The notes under the pieces are model-generated. The model was not told where the DNA came from, did not search any database, and saw nothing but the letters and a program-made list of their open reading frames with translations. From positions 62,001 to 126,000 of the forward strand of contig JAKSMB010000002.1 in the NCBI GenBank assembly GCA_024400875.1: a stretch of 64,000 nucleotides of DNA, in the 5' to 3' direction. The number at the start of each line of letters is the position of its first letter. Position 1 is the stretch's first letter. A program made the position numbers and the translations under genes. This DNA comes from Bacteroidales bacterium. GTDB lineage: Bacteria; Bacteroidota; Bacteroidia; Bacteroidales; WCHB1-69. Shown piece by piece: positions 34,373 to 43,684 of the stretch.

Positions 34373-35725
34373 ATGAAAGTTAAGATAATCTATATATTTA
34401 CACTCTTATTGATGTTTTTGATGGTTACGCCTGCTTCGGCGCAGCATCATAAAAATAAACGCAAACAGGATCAGGAGTCTTATAACGGATGCCCGTTGAT
34501 TGACTCCATCATTGATTTTTCTAAAACTAAGCTTGGATGTGCCTATCGCTCTGGCGGAACAGGTCCTAACTCTTTTGACTGTTCAGGTTTTATGTACTAT
34601 ATTTTTGGACATTTTAACATCCAGCTGGGTCGTAGTTCTCGCGATCAGATTTTAATGGGGCAGAAGGTGGAACGCAACGATATTCGTCCCGGCGATCTGG
34701 TGTTTTGGTATCGTGGCAAGGGCTATGTGGGGCACGCAGGAATGGTTGTGGAAGTGGATAGTAATCACAATTTCAAGTTCATACATTCGGCTACGCACGG
34801 TAAGGGCGTGCGTTATGATTACTCTACCAGTAATTGGTACACGTCAACCTATGCGGGGGCACGTCGTATCATCGATTGCGACTGCAACGGCCAGGCTTAC
34901 CTGGTGAAGGCCGATGGCCGTTCGTCTACGGAGGTGGCTATCCAAACTCGCCCGGAACCTGTTGATACAACGGCAAAAGCACAAACCGCTCGTCCGGAAG
35001 TGTCGAAACAGGAGGTGGTAACGGAAGTCCAGCAGAAGACAATCTATCATAAAGTTAAAAAAGGTGAAACGCTCTCTACTATCGCTCGCAAGTACCACGT
35101 CTCTGTTAGTCAGCTTAAACAATGGAATCATCTGCGCTCCGATATGATTCGCGATGGCGTGAAGTTGAAGATCATCAAGAAGGAAAAGCAGCAGGTGAAC
35201 GTGCAGACTGAGCCAGTTGCTACACCTGCGAAACCTACTGCAGCAACCGTTGATACATTGAAGAAACAGGAATCAAAGGTGGAGACGTCCAAAGCAGAGA
35301 TTCCTGCTGCTCCAACAACGCAGACGATTTATCATAAAATCAAGCAAGGGGAAACGCTGTCGTCCATAGCTCGTAAGTATCACGTTACAGTGGATCAGAT
35401 AAAACGTTGGAATAATTTAAAATCGGATATGATTCGAGAGGATCAGAAATTGAAGATCGTGAAAACCGAGTCCAGACCAGTGGACACTAATGTGCCTGCA
35501 ACACAGTCTGCTACTTCTGTTCAAAAAGCAACGACTGAATCCAAGTCGGAAACTGCTAAACCAGCGCCTGCAGCGCAAAAGGTGACCTACCACAAGATTA
35601 AAAAGGGAGAAACGTTGTCTACCATTGCAAGTAAGTACCACGTTACGGTTAACCAGATTAAACAATGGAATCATTTGAAATCGGATATGATTCGCGAAGA
35701 TGCTACTTTGAAAATTATTAAATAA
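34373..35725 (+). CDS. Exported NlpC/P60 peptidoglycan endopeptidase with three LysM repeats
   Basis: 450 residues from ATG at 34373 (a GTG one codon upstream is also open). Signal peptide ends TPASAQ. The NlpC/P60 domain (about 40-170) has Cys70 in FDCSGF, His121 in GHAGM and His138 as catalytic residues. Three LysM domains follow at about 221-268, 319-364 and 405-450, each starting YHK.K.GETLS.IA.KYHV and ending LK(I/V), joined by Pro/Thr/Ala/Lys-rich linkers. The catalytic domain first and LysM last is a common Bacteroidota order. It should cut stem-peptide bonds in peptidoglycan in the periplasm. The subtilase gene starts 5 bases later. Confidence 0.92.
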   Translation: MKVKIIYIFTLLLMFLMVTPASAQHHKNKRKQDQESYNGCPLIDSIIDFSKTKLGCAYRSGGTGPNSFDCSGFMYYIFGHFNIQLGRSSRDQILMGQKVERNDIRPGDLVFWYRGKGYVGHAGMVVEVDSNHNFKFIHSATHGKGVRYDYSTSNWYTSTYAGARRIIDCDCNGQAYLVKADGRSSTEVAIQTRPEPVDTTAKAQTARPEVSKQEVVTEVQQKTIYHKVKKGETLSTIARKYHVSVSQLKQWNHLRSDMIRDGVKLKIIKKEKQQVNVQTEPVATPAKPTAATVDTLKKQESKVETSKAEIPAAPTTQTIYHKIKQGETLSSIARKYHVTVDQIKRWNNLKSDMIREDQKLKIVKTESRPVDTNVPATQSATSVQKATTESKSETAKPAPAAQKVTYHKIKKGETLSTIASKYHVTVNQIKQWNHLKSDMIREDATLKIIK

Positions 35726-35730
35726 CTACT

Positions 35731-37398
35731 ATGAAGAAATATACATTTACATTAATATCCTTATTGGTCTTTGTTCTTGCTGCTTTGACGACGTCGGCTC
35801 AGGAGTGTCCGGCAACTTGTTATCGATTGTATCTGCACGATAAGGCCTTAAGTCCTTATAGTATCTTTCGTCCGCAGGAGTTTCTTTCGGAAAGAGCTAT
35901 CGCAAAACGCCAACGTTTTAACATACCTATAACAACACAGGATTTTCCTGTTAACCCAAATTATGTTCAGCAGGTAAAGACTATTGATCAGGATGTTCGT
36001 GTCCTTGCATCTTGCAAATGGTTGAATACAATCACCATATATTGTCCAAATCGAAATTCGTTGGAACAGATCCAGCAATTGTCGTGTGTTGATAGTGTTG
36101 TGCCTGTGGCAAACTACGATTTGTCACAGCCGATAGCAAAGCAGGCTCAAACAGTAGAGCCCCCAATGGCATCCATTGTAAAGGCGCCACAGGAAGAGAA
36201 CTATTACGATTATGGTAACGGTTATGCTCAGATTGCCATCCATAATGGCCATCTCTTGCATAATCAAGGATTTCGGGGTGAGGATATGTTGATTGCTGTT
36301 TTTGATGCGGGATGGAATAGCGTGGATACGATTGCTTCTTTCGCTAACCTTTATCAGGAAGGACGTATGTGGGGTGCAATCGATCTTGTACCTTGGCGCG
36401 ATAATGTATATGATGGTCATTACCACGGTACGCTCGTAACGTCCACGATGGCAGCGGCAAACCAGTCTTCCTTGGTTGGAACAGCCCCAAAAGCAAACTA
36501 TTTCTTCATCCGTTCGGAAGAGCCTGATATGGAGCAGCTGATTGAGGAAGATTTCTGGGCTTATGCGGCCTGTATCGCCGACAGCATAGGTGCGGATGTC
36601 ATCAACTCTTCGCTGGGTTATACCAACTTTGCCGATTTTCCTCAGGTGAACAACAACTATTGGGTAGATATGGATGGTCAACACAGTATCGCGTCTTTGG
36701 CGGCTACGATTTTGGGGCAGAAGGGTGTGATTGTGTGCATCAGTGCGGGCAACGATGGTGCCAACGAGTGGCACTATATCAGCCACCCTTGTGATGCTTT
36801 TGATGTGCTGGCTATCGGTGCTGCTGATATTGAGGGTAATGCTGCTTCGTTCTCCTCTCGCGGTCCTTCTACGGATGGACGTGTTAAGCCCGATATCGCC
36901 TCTGTGGGCGTGAGCACTTCTTGTATATGGCCTGGCGATATTTTAGGGGTGGCCGACGGCACCAGTCTGGCAGGCCCCGTGGCAGCGGGACTCTGCGCGT
37001 GCCTTTGGCAGGCACTGCCCGAAAAGACTTCCCACGAGATGATGCAACTCATTCGCGAAGCAGGCTCCTGCTTCAATAACCCCAATGATTCCCTGGGCTA
37101 TGGCATCCCCGATTTTTACGCAGCCTACCTTAATAATCAGGTTGGTGTGAATGAAATCGCACCTGCTACGGTTGAGGTTTTCCCAAATCCTTGTACCAAT
37201 ATTCTTCACATTTCTAACGGTGGCGCACAGGTCCAACGGATAGAAATCTTCTCTATGGCCGGAACTATGGTGAAGACCTTTTCTTCTTCTTCTGATCTTC
37301 TTATTAGTCTGGATGTGGCTGACCTTACACCAGGTTTTTATGTTGGAAAAATATGGATGAAAGATGGGTCGGTTAGCGTTTTTAAATTGATTAAATAG
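35731..37398 (+). CDS. T9SS-exported subtilisin-like (S8) serine protease
   Basis: 555 residues, signal peptide to TTSAQ. An N-terminal propeptide-like region (25-160) precedes the S8 domain: Asp192 in IAVFDAGW, His232 in GHYHGT, Asn341 in SAGNDG (oxyanion) and Ser412 in DGTSLAGP. The last 80 residues, from VFPNPCTNILHIS to SVFKLIK, are a type A T9SS sorting domain. The enzyme is therefore delivered to the surface. Gene is 5 bases after the NlpC/P60 gene and shares its transcript; a strong terminator follows. Confidence 0.93.
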   Translation: MKKYTFTLISLLVFVLAALTTSAQECPATCYRLYLHDKALSPYSIFRPQEFLSERAIAKRQRFNIPITTQDFPVNPNYVQQVKTIDQDVRVLASCKWLNTITIYCPNRNSLEQIQQLSCVDSVVPVANYDLSQPIAKQAQTVEPPMASIVKAPQEENYYDYGNGYAQIAIHNGHLLHNQGFRGEDMLIAVFDAGWNSVDTIASFANLYQEGRMWGAIDLVPWRDNVYDGHYHGTLVTSTMAAANQSSLVGTAPKANYFFIRSEEPDMEQLIEEDFWAYAACIADSIGADVINSSLGYTNFADFPQVNNNYWVDMDGQHSIASLAATILGQKGVIVCISAGNDGANEWHYISHPCDAFDVLAIGAADIEGNAASFSSRGPSTDGRVKPDIASVGVSTSCIWPGDILGVADGTSLAGPVAAGLCACLWQALPEKTSHEMMQLIREAGSCFNNPNDSLGYGIPDFYAAYLNNQVGVNEIAPATVEVFPNPCTNILHISNGGAQVQRIEIFSMAGTMVKTFSSSSDLLISLDVADLTPGFYVGKIWMKDGSVSVFKLIK

Positions 37399-37411
37399 TT
37401 GAAATATTGAT

Positions 37412-37440
37412 AAAAGCGGATGATTATCCGCTTTTATTTT
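37412..37440 (+). terminator. Intrinsic terminator after the subtilase gene
   Basis: Perfect 10-base stem AAAAGCGGAT (37412-37421) with ATCCGCTTTT (37426-37435) around GATT, then ATTTTTT. Confidence 0.9.
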
Positions 37441-37490
37441 TTATCAACAATAAAATAATTAGTTTTCTCGTTGTTAATAAAAAATTAACA

Positions 37491-38183
37491 ATGAAAAAAC
37501 TTTTTGATAATATTCTTTCGTTTTTTTATCCAAGAATATGCGTGGCGTGTGGACAGGCGTTGCAACAGCACGAGGAATTGCTGTGCTTACGTTGTATGCT
37601 GCACCTTCCGGAAACCCATTTCCACAAGGAACACGATAATTCGCTCAAGTATATCTTTGCAGGACGTGTGAAGGTGGAGGAGGTGGCATCGCTGATGTAT
37701 TATAAGAAAGGAAATGCGGTGCAAAAGATTCTCCATGGTCTTAAGTATAAAGGACAAAAGGAGTTGGGTAGAAAATTAGGTCTTTATTATGGCCAACAAT
37801 TGTTACAAGAACCTCGTTTTCAGAGTGTAGATTATATTGTTCCAATTCCTTTGCATCCCAAGAAATTGCGCAAACGTGGTTACAATCAAAGCGAGTGGAT
37901 TGCGAAGGGCTTGAGCAAAGGGATGCAGAAACCCTATTTGACGGATGTGCTTGTGCGGTCGCAACATACGGAGACACAAACCCGGAAAAGTCGTTTCAAT
38001 CGCTGGGAGAATGTGAAGGAGGTGTTTGCCGTTCAACACTCTGAGCGAGTGGAAGGGAAACACCTCCTGGTATGTGATGATGTGCTGACTACGGGCGCGA
38101 CAATGGAGGCGGCCATACAGCAATTGCTTACTATTGAGGGCGTGTCGGTCAGTGTGGTGACGCTGGCAACGGCACAAGGGTAG
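37491..38183 (+). CDS. ComF family phosphoribosyltransferase-like protein
   Basis: 230 residues from ATG at 37491; an earlier in-frame start would run through the terminator and is rejected. The N-terminus has a four-Cys zinc-ribbon-like CVACGQ...CLRC. The PRTase part carries VDYIVPIPLHPKKLRKRGYNQ and the PRPP-loop LLVCDDVLTTGATMEA. ComF (GntX) proteins act with DNA uptake in naturally competent bacteria, but also occur in non-competent ones. comEC is at 58 kb, so both halves of an uptake system are in the window. Convergent with the transglutaminase gene. Confidence 0.9.
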   Translation: MKKLFDNILSFFYPRICVACGQALQQHEELLCLRCMLHLPETHFHKEHDNSLKYIFAGRVKVEEVASLMYYKKGNAVQKILHGLKYKGQKELGRKLGLYYGQQLLQEPRFQSVDYIVPIPLHPKKLRKRGYNQSEWIAKGLSKGMQKPYLTDVLVRSQHTETQTRKSRFNRWENVKEVFAVQHSERVEGKHLLVCDDVLTTGATMEAAIQQLLTIEGVSVSVVTLATAQG

Positions 38184-38189
38184 TTCTCG

Positions 38190-40571
38190 TTATTCTTTCA
38201 CGAACTTACGACTGTTGTATCCTGTGCGAACAATGTAGATGCCAGATGGAAGATCCTGGATGTCGATGTGTCCAGTAGTGCTTGTCATCTGTTCTTGTTT
38301 CAACAAGCGGCCAGCAAGATCATATACGTGAATGGAACTGCCGATTTCGTTGTCGGAGATGGTGTAGTACAGGTTGTTGCTGGCTGGGTTCGGGAAAATG
38401 TCAAGTTGATGTACGTCGTAAGCGTGTTCGGTAATGCTAACTGGGAAATCACCGCCGGCAACTAAGGTGGCATCAAATGACACTTCTACATAGTTCTTGA
38501 AATTGTTGTTGTTGGTAAGAACGATGTAGGTTTTGCCACTCTGATGTACCGGGAGGTTAATGCTGCCAGAGGTCAACGCACCAAAGTCGTATTCTACATT
38601 GGCGGTGCGGTTTCCTTCTTGGAATGCTGCCAACTGGGATTCGTTGACGGTATAGATGTTCAACCCAGCGGGAGTGTTGGTTCTTTCATAGAAGGTGGAG
38701 GATTGCACGTCGGCAGGGTTGGTGCTGGAGGTGATGTTTCGTGCATCTAAGGTGAGTTGCAGACTCTGACTGGCAGCATATTGCTGTTGTGCAGAGGTGA
38801 TGTGATGACGATAGCTTAAGCAAGAATCTGGAAACTCGTAGCTCAACGTGTAGGTGTGGTTGGCAGTAGCGTTGCTGGTTATGAGGTTGTAGGCTTGACC
38901 ACTGGTGGTTGGATAGCTACCGTATTTAGGGTGAGATATCTTCATATAATATTTCTTCCCGTTGCCCAATTTGACTGAGATCTTTCCCTCAGAGTCGGTC
39001 CAAAGGTAACCTGCCGACATCACGTAGGTGGTGCCATATTGGGTGTTTGTTGAGTATAGATGCACTAATGCGCCATCCACAGGAACGCCCGTGTTGTCGG
39101 TGACGGTGAGGTTGAGGGTGCACGGCGTGCTGCTGGAGTATTTTTCAGATAGGTTGATCATATGTCCATCGGGGGCGTAGCCTTGAACGAGGGAACTCTT
39201 CCAGCCGTAGTTGCCGTTGTCTTGCATATTGGTCATACCCCAGTAGTAAGGGCGTCCGGCGGAACAGCCGCCACGGAAGAATTCAAAGTGATGCCAGATG
39301 GTGTCTTCGCCATCGTGGAAGGCGGTCCATACGTGATCGTCGCATAAGTCGGCTACGTGTATGCAGGGGATGAGTGCTGTGCGTGCGGCAGCCACCAACA
39401 TCATAGCATCTTCGTGACAGTTGCCCACGTGTTTCCAAGCAATGTGGTTCGGTTCGGATGGACGATAGTCGCTTTCGCTGGTCACATCCTGCGGAAGGCA
39501 TCGAGAAGCCCAGTTGCCTAAGACGTTCATCGCACTTTGAGAGCTGGTGAAAGAACGGTTGAACAACCAGATGCTGTAGTTCTCGTCCCAAAGGTAGGCG
39601 GGCATCTGCATGATATTGCCCAGACGAGGAATGGTGTCGATGCGAACGGTGTCGCGGTCGCCACTGGAGTTGATGGCTACGTAACCCCAGGTGTTCACGT
39701 TATGGTATCCGCGGTATGCCGTGTCGGCGGGGTTGACGGCCTGTGCGTAGTCGTTCCACAAGTAGTCGCGCCAGAAGTAACCCCAGGTGCGGTAGGCGGA
39801 AATGGAGGTCAGGTTGTCAACGGTTGCAACATATTCTTGCTCTACCTTTGGCATAACGATGAACTGGTAGTAGTAATACTTGTCAATTTCTCGCCAGATA
39901 TAGTTGGAACCCTGTTTGATCTTATATTTCGTAGTGGTAAACCAATCCCCGCTGATGGTGTCGCCGTGCTCCACAAGTTCTACATACTGCAACGAGTCGG
40001 CGTGCAAGTAAATGAGGCTTGCATTGTCCACAAGATGACTCCAATCTTCAGGAAGTCGAGAGTAGGTGAGTGCCTCAACCGGGAGATAGGTGATGACGTA
40101 GGCAACCTCATCCAGATATTTCTTTGGAGTTCTATTGATGAGGTTGACCATCTTGGTGCGTGTGGCTGAAGAGGTTACAACCTTAAATTTAAAACGGAGA
40201 TCGTATTGTAACCATTGCGGTACGCGTTGGATGGCATTTTCAATGTCGTTGCTGAATGTGATGCCGAGGTGGGTGGTGTCTTCGGTGATGCTGTTGCCGT
40301 TAACAGATAAAATGACGGACTCGCCCGGCGCAAGTATGCGTTTGGTAGGATTGGTGAGATCTTTTACAGCACCCACATAGCCCGTTTTGCTTCTATTTGT
40401 GTGACCAAAGGGGAGGTCGATGGTGGAGGTTATCTCGTGGGTTCTATTTTGAGGAATGTTGATGACTTCATTGCTGAAGTTTTTGTTAACCACAATAGAT
40501 TCAATAACTTCCTGCGAGAAAATAGGGTAAATGCAGAGAATGATGAGCAAAGATAGAAGCGTTTTTTTCAT
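38190..40571 (-). CDS. T9SS-exported transglutaminase-like protein
   Basis: 793 residues from ATG at 40571; in-frame upstream codons overlap the promoter. Signal peptide to PIFSQ. The N-terminal ~340 residues are unassigned. A transglutaminase-like Cys/His core follows: Cys385 in GNCHEDAM, His413 in DDHVWTAFHDG, with Asp420 a possible third residue. A carboxypeptidase-regulatory-like beta domain comes next (about 500-590), and the last 75 residues (LDIFPNPASNNLYY...SGIYIVRT) are a type A T9SS sorting domain. Bacterial members are mostly proteases or amidases of cell-wall or host proteins; which is not visible. Confidence 0.86.
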   Translation of the reverse strand: MKKTLLSLLIILCIYPIFSQEVIESIVVNKNFSNEVINIPQNRTHEITSTIDLPFGHTNRSKTGYVGAVKDLTNPTKRILAPGESVILSVNGNSITEDTTHLGITFSNDIENAIQRVPQWLQYDLRFKFKVVTSSATRTKMVNLINRTPKKYLDEVAYVITYLPVEALTYSRLPEDWSHLVDNASLIYLHADSLQYVELVEHGDTISGDWFTTTKYKIKQGSNYIWREIDKYYYYQFIVMPKVEQEYVATVDNLTSISAYRTWGYFWRDYLWNDYAQAVNPADTAYRGYHNVNTWGYVAINSSGDRDTVRIDTIPRLGNIMQMPAYLWDENYSIWLFNRSFTSSQSAMNVLGNWASRCLPQDVTSESDYRPSEPNHIAWKHVGNCHEDAMMLVAAARTALIPCIHVADLCDDHVWTAFHDGEDTIWHHFEFFRGGCSAGRPYYWGMTNMQDNGNYGWKSSLVQGYAPDGHMINLSEKYSSSTPCTLNLTVTDNTGVPVDGALVHLYSTNTQYGTTYVMSAGYLWTDSEGKISVKLGNGKKYYMKISHPKYGSYPTTSGQAYNLITSNATANHTYTLSYEFPDSCLSYRHHITSAQQQYAASQSLQLTLDARNITSSTNPADVQSSTFYERTNTPAGLNIYTVNESQLAAFQEGNRTANVEYDFGALTSGSINLPVHQSGKTYIVLTNNNNFKNYVEVSFDATLVAGGDFPVSITEHAYDVHQLDIFPNPASNNLYYTISDNEIGSSIHVYDLAGRLLKQEQMTSTTGHIDIQDLPSGIYIVRTGYNSRKFVKE

Positions 40572-40598
40572 AATTCTTTTTTTTTCAGAAACCAGCAG

Positions 40599-40606
40599 CA
40601 AAAATA
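40599..40606 (-). promoter_or_regulatory. -7 promoter element of the transglutaminase-like gene
   Basis: TATTTTTG followed by C on the minus strand, 27 bases before the ATG at 40571. Confidence 0.65.
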
Positions 40607-40647
40607 GAAAAAAACAAGGTTGATATGCTGTGTTTGGGCTAAAATGC

Positions 40648-40655
40648 TATATTTG
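40648..40655 (+). promoter_or_regulatory. -7 promoter element of the CLC-rmlC-HAD operon
   Basis: TATATTTG followed by C, 17 bases before the ATG at 40673. Confidence 0.65.
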
Positions 40656-40672
40656 CAGCCCATCAGATAGAT

Positions 40673-42466
40673 ATGTTTAAACGTAGAGTCCAATATGTAC
40701 TGGCCGTCTTTCGGCATTTCCTAAGAACGCACTTCAGTCAGCGTGCCATTGTTCTTTTGTTGAGCGTGGTGATTGGTGTGTTGGGAGCCGCCGCCGCCAT
40801 TATCATTAAGAATTTATTGTTCCTTACTACCAGATTGTTATCGCAGGCTTTTCCGTTGGCCGACTTCAACTATCTCTATCTGATCTTTCCACCAATAGGC
40901 ATTATCCTTACTCTCTTGTTCGTGCGTCGCTTTGTTCACGACAATCTCAGTCACGGGGTGAGCATTGTTTTGAAGTCCATTTGCAAGAGTGATGGAAAGC
41001 TTCGTTTACACAATGTCTATTCATCAATGATTTCCAGTGCCATCACCGTCGGCTTTGGCGGATCCGTGGGATTGGAGGCGCCGATGGTGTTGACCGGTTC
41101 TGCTATCGGTTCCAACCTGGGCCGTTTCTTCCATCTCAATGCCAAGCAGACAACCTTGTTGCTGGCGTGCGGATCTGCGGCAGCTATGGCAGCCATCTTT
41201 AAGGCTCCTGTTGCGGCCATCGTCTTCACGTTCGAGGTACTGATGCTGGACTTGACCGGTACGGCAATCTTGCCCCTATTGCTTTCGGCGGCTACCGGCA
41301 CGGTGATGTCGTTGCTTTTCCTTGGCAATGAGGTGATGTTCAACATCAATGCCACCAAGGCGTTCTTTTTGTCCAACATCCCTCTGTATGCTATCTTGGG
41401 TTTGCTCTGTGGCTTGCTCTCCGTATATTTCCTCCGCGTTTCCCGATGGGTAGAGAAACTGATGAAGAAGATACGCCTGCCGTATGTTCGTGCTGTGATC
41501 GGTGGTCTAGGACTTTGTTTACTGATCTTCCTGTTCCCGGTGCTTTACGGTGAAGGATATGAGAGTATCAACCAACTTATCCATAACGGTTTGCAGAATC
41601 CTGGATTTTTCAAGGGTTCACCGTTGGACATCCTCTGTGGCAATGAATATCTTTTCCTGTTGGGCATTGCTGGCATTATCATGCTCAAGGTGTTTGCCAC
41701 AACGTTCACTACGGCGGCTGGCGGTATCGGTGGTGTGTTTGCCCCAACGCTTTTCATAGGTGCTTACGCCGGTTTCTTGGTGGCCGCTATTGCCAACCAT
41801 ATCACGGGTGTGAACGTGCCGTACGTGAACTTCATCCTCGCCGGTATGGCAGGTGTGATGACGGGGGTGATGCAAGCCCCGATGACGGCGATCTTCCTCA
41901 TCGCGGAACTCTCCACGGGCTATACGCTGCTCATCCCTCTGATGGTGACCGCCGCCTGCTCCTACCTCTGCGTTCACCCATTTGAAAAGTATTCGGTTTA
42001 CACTCGACCATTAGCTGAAAAAGGTAATCTTAAAACCCATAATAAAAACAAATTCGCCCTTCGTAAACTGGATTGGCACCGACTCATCGACCACGATATT
42101 AAGACGATTCCTTTACATAGTACGCTCCGAGAGTATGTTCAAACTATCGCCAGTTGTAAACGTAATATCTTTGTGGTTATTGATGATAAAGATACTTTCG
42201 CAGGCTTGCTGGTTATGGACGACCATAGGGAAACAATCTTTAAACAAGAACTTTACGATCTTGTTCGCGTTGATGATCTGATTATGATGCCTGATACGTT
42301 TCTCTATGATGAGGATACGGCAACCGTGGCATTGGAAAAATTCAATAAGACGGGTAATTTTAATATGCCTGTCATAACTAAGGATAGAAAATATGTCGGT
42401 TTTGTCAATAAGACGCGGTTCTTGGCAGAGTATCAGCGTTTTATTGCCTCAGAATCAGAAGATTAA
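40673..42466 (+). CDS. CLC family chloride channel/transporter with CBS domains
   Basis: 597 residues. About ten membrane helices and the CLC filter motifs: GSVGLEAP (with Glu135 at the gating position, GxEGP changed to GLEAP) and GGVFAPTLFIGA. The last ~150 residues form a pair of CBS domains (DHDIKTIPLHSTLREYV... and DEDTATVALEKFNKTG...), which sense adenine nucleotides in relatives. The retained Glu suggests proton-coupled exchange, but the channel/exchanger question cannot be settled from sequence. rmlC starts 10 bases later. Confidence 0.93.
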   Translation: MFKRRVQYVLAVFRHFLRTHFSQRAIVLLLSVVIGVLGAAAAIIIKNLLFLTTRLLSQAFPLADFNYLYLIFPPIGIILTLLFVRRFVHDNLSHGVSIVLKSICKSDGKLRLHNVYSSMISSAITVGFGGSVGLEAPMVLTGSAIGSNLGRFFHLNAKQTTLLLACGSAAAMAAIFKAPVAAIVFTFEVLMLDLTGTAILPLLLSAATGTVMSLLFLGNEVMFNINATKAFFLSNIPLYAILGLLCGLLSVYFLRVSRWVEKLMKKIRLPYVRAVIGGLGLCLLIFLFPVLYGEGYESINQLIHNGLQNPGFFKGSPLDILCGNEYLFLLGIAGIIMLKVFATTFTTAAGGIGGVFAPTLFIGAYAGFLVAAIANHITGVNVPYVNFILAGMAGVMTGVMQAPMTAIFLIAELSTGYTLLIPLMVTAACSYLCVHPFEKYSVYTRPLAEKGNLKTHNKNKFALRKLDWHRLIDHDIKTIPLHSTLREYVQTIASCKRNIFVVIDDKDTFAGLLVMDDHRETIFKQELYDLVRVDDLIMMPDTFLYDEDTATVALEKFNKTGNFNMPVITKDRKYVGFVNKTRFLAEYQRFIASESED

Positions 42467-42476
42467 TTTTTTGAGA

Positions 42477-43040
42477 ATGAAAATAGAGAAAACATCCATC
42501 AATGGATTGATAATTATAGAACCTCGTGTATTCAAAGATGAACGAGGTTATTTTTTTGAAAGTTTTAATGAACGTGCTTGGGAAGAGGCCGGCGTTTGCG
42601 AACGTTGGGTGCAAGATAATCAGTCCTGCTCCCAAAAAGGAGTTGTTCGCGGATTGCATTTCCAAAAACCACCCTTTGCTCAAGCTAAGCTCGTCCGTAT
42701 TCTTCGTGGCGCTGCTATCGACTTTGCTGTGGATATCCGAAAGGGTAGTCCTACCTACGGACAGTATCATTCCGTGCTGCTGACCGCCGATAACTTCCGT
42801 CAGTTCTATATCCCCGCAGGTTTCGCACACGGCTTTTCCGCTTTGGAAGATGATACCCTCTTTGCATATAAATGTTCCAATTTCTATAATAAGGAGTCAG
42901 AAGGAAGCATCCGATTCGACGACCCTGACCTCAACATCAACTGGCAGGTAGAAAATCCATTGACCTCCGAAAAGGATCTGATGGGCTCGTTCTTGAAAGA
43001 CTTCGATTCACCCTTTGACTATAACGACTTTAAGAAATGA
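42477..43040 (+). CDS. rmlC: dTDP-4-dehydrorhamnose 3,5-epimerase
   Basis: 187 residues from ATG at 42477. Catalytic His61 (RGLHFQKPP), Lys71 and Tyr131 match RmlC; the cupin core runs to about residue 150. It converts dTDP-4-dehydro-6-deoxyglucose to the L-lyxo sugar for rhamnose in surface polysaccharides. rmlA, rmlB and rmlD are not in the window, so it is apart from the rest of the pathway. Between the CLC gene (10 bases) and a HAD phosphatase (4-base overlap). Confidence 0.93.
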   Translation: MKIEKTSINGLIIIEPRVFKDERGYFFESFNERAWEEAGVCERWVQDNQSCSQKGVVRGLHFQKPPFAQAKLVRILRGAAIDFAVDIRKGSPTYGQYHSVLLTADNFRQFYIPAGFAHGFSALEDDTLFAYKCSNFYNKESEGSIRFDDPDLNINWQVENPLTSEKDLMGSFLKDFDSPFDYNDFKK

Positions 43041-43684
43041 TCAAGCTGGTAATTTTCGACCTTGATGGTACCTTGATGAACACGTTGGAAGACCTTGCCG
43101 ATGCGGCTAACCACGTGTTGTCATCCCACGGATTCCCTACTCATCCCGTGCCTGCCTATTGCTATTTTGTGGGCAACGGTATGTATGACCTCATCCGTCG
43201 CATTCTCCCGGAAGGAGAGAAAGAGGGGCCTATGTTCGACATCTGTTTCCAGGAGTTTTACGAGTATTATACAGCCCACATGCACGATAAGACCACGATT
43301 TACGACGGACTTTGGGAGGTGCTGGAAGAACTGCAGCGTCGTGGTGTTAAGATGGCGGTGGCCACCAACAAGGTACACGAAGCCTTGGCTCCGCTGATGG
43401 CCGAGTATTTCCCAACGATTCGCTTTAGTGCGGTCTTTGGACAACGCAAGGGTGTTCCTACGAAACCAGATCCACAGATTGTTTACGATATTTTGGAACA
43501 AACAGGTGTAAGCAAGGAGGATGCACTCTATTTAGGAGATACCAATGTGGATATGATTACGGCGCATCGTGCAGGCCTGAAGGCTGTTGGTGTGCTCTGG
43601 GGCTATCGTACCCGTGAGGAACTCGAAGGCGAAAACGCAGAATACATCATCAGCCATCCATCGGAATTGCTGCAGCTGATTTAG
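43037..43684 (+). CDS. HAD family phosphatase, phosphoglycolate phosphatase-like
   Basis: 215 residues. Motif I FDLDGTLMNT with nucleophile Asp8 and acid/base Asp10, a helical cap (residues 16-80), motif II/III region (VATNKVHEAL) and motif IV YLGDTNVDMITAHRAG. The sequence is nearest to Gph-type phosphoglycolate phosphatases and pyrophosphatase-like HADs, which dephosphorylate small metabolites. Starts within the rmlC stop (ATGA). Its end overlaps the convergent cysteine desulfidase-like gene by 4 bases. Confidence 0.9.
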   Translation: MIKLVIFDLDGTLMNTLEDLADAANHVLSSHGFPTHPVPAYCYFVGNGMYDLIRRILPEGEKEGPMFDICFQEFYEYYTAHMHDKTTIYDGLWEVLEELQRRGVKMAVATNKVHEALAPLMAEYFPTIRFSAVFGQRKGVPTKPDPQIVYDILEQTGVSKEDALYLGDTNVDMITAHRAGLKAVGVLWGYRTREELEGENAEYIISHPSELLQLI

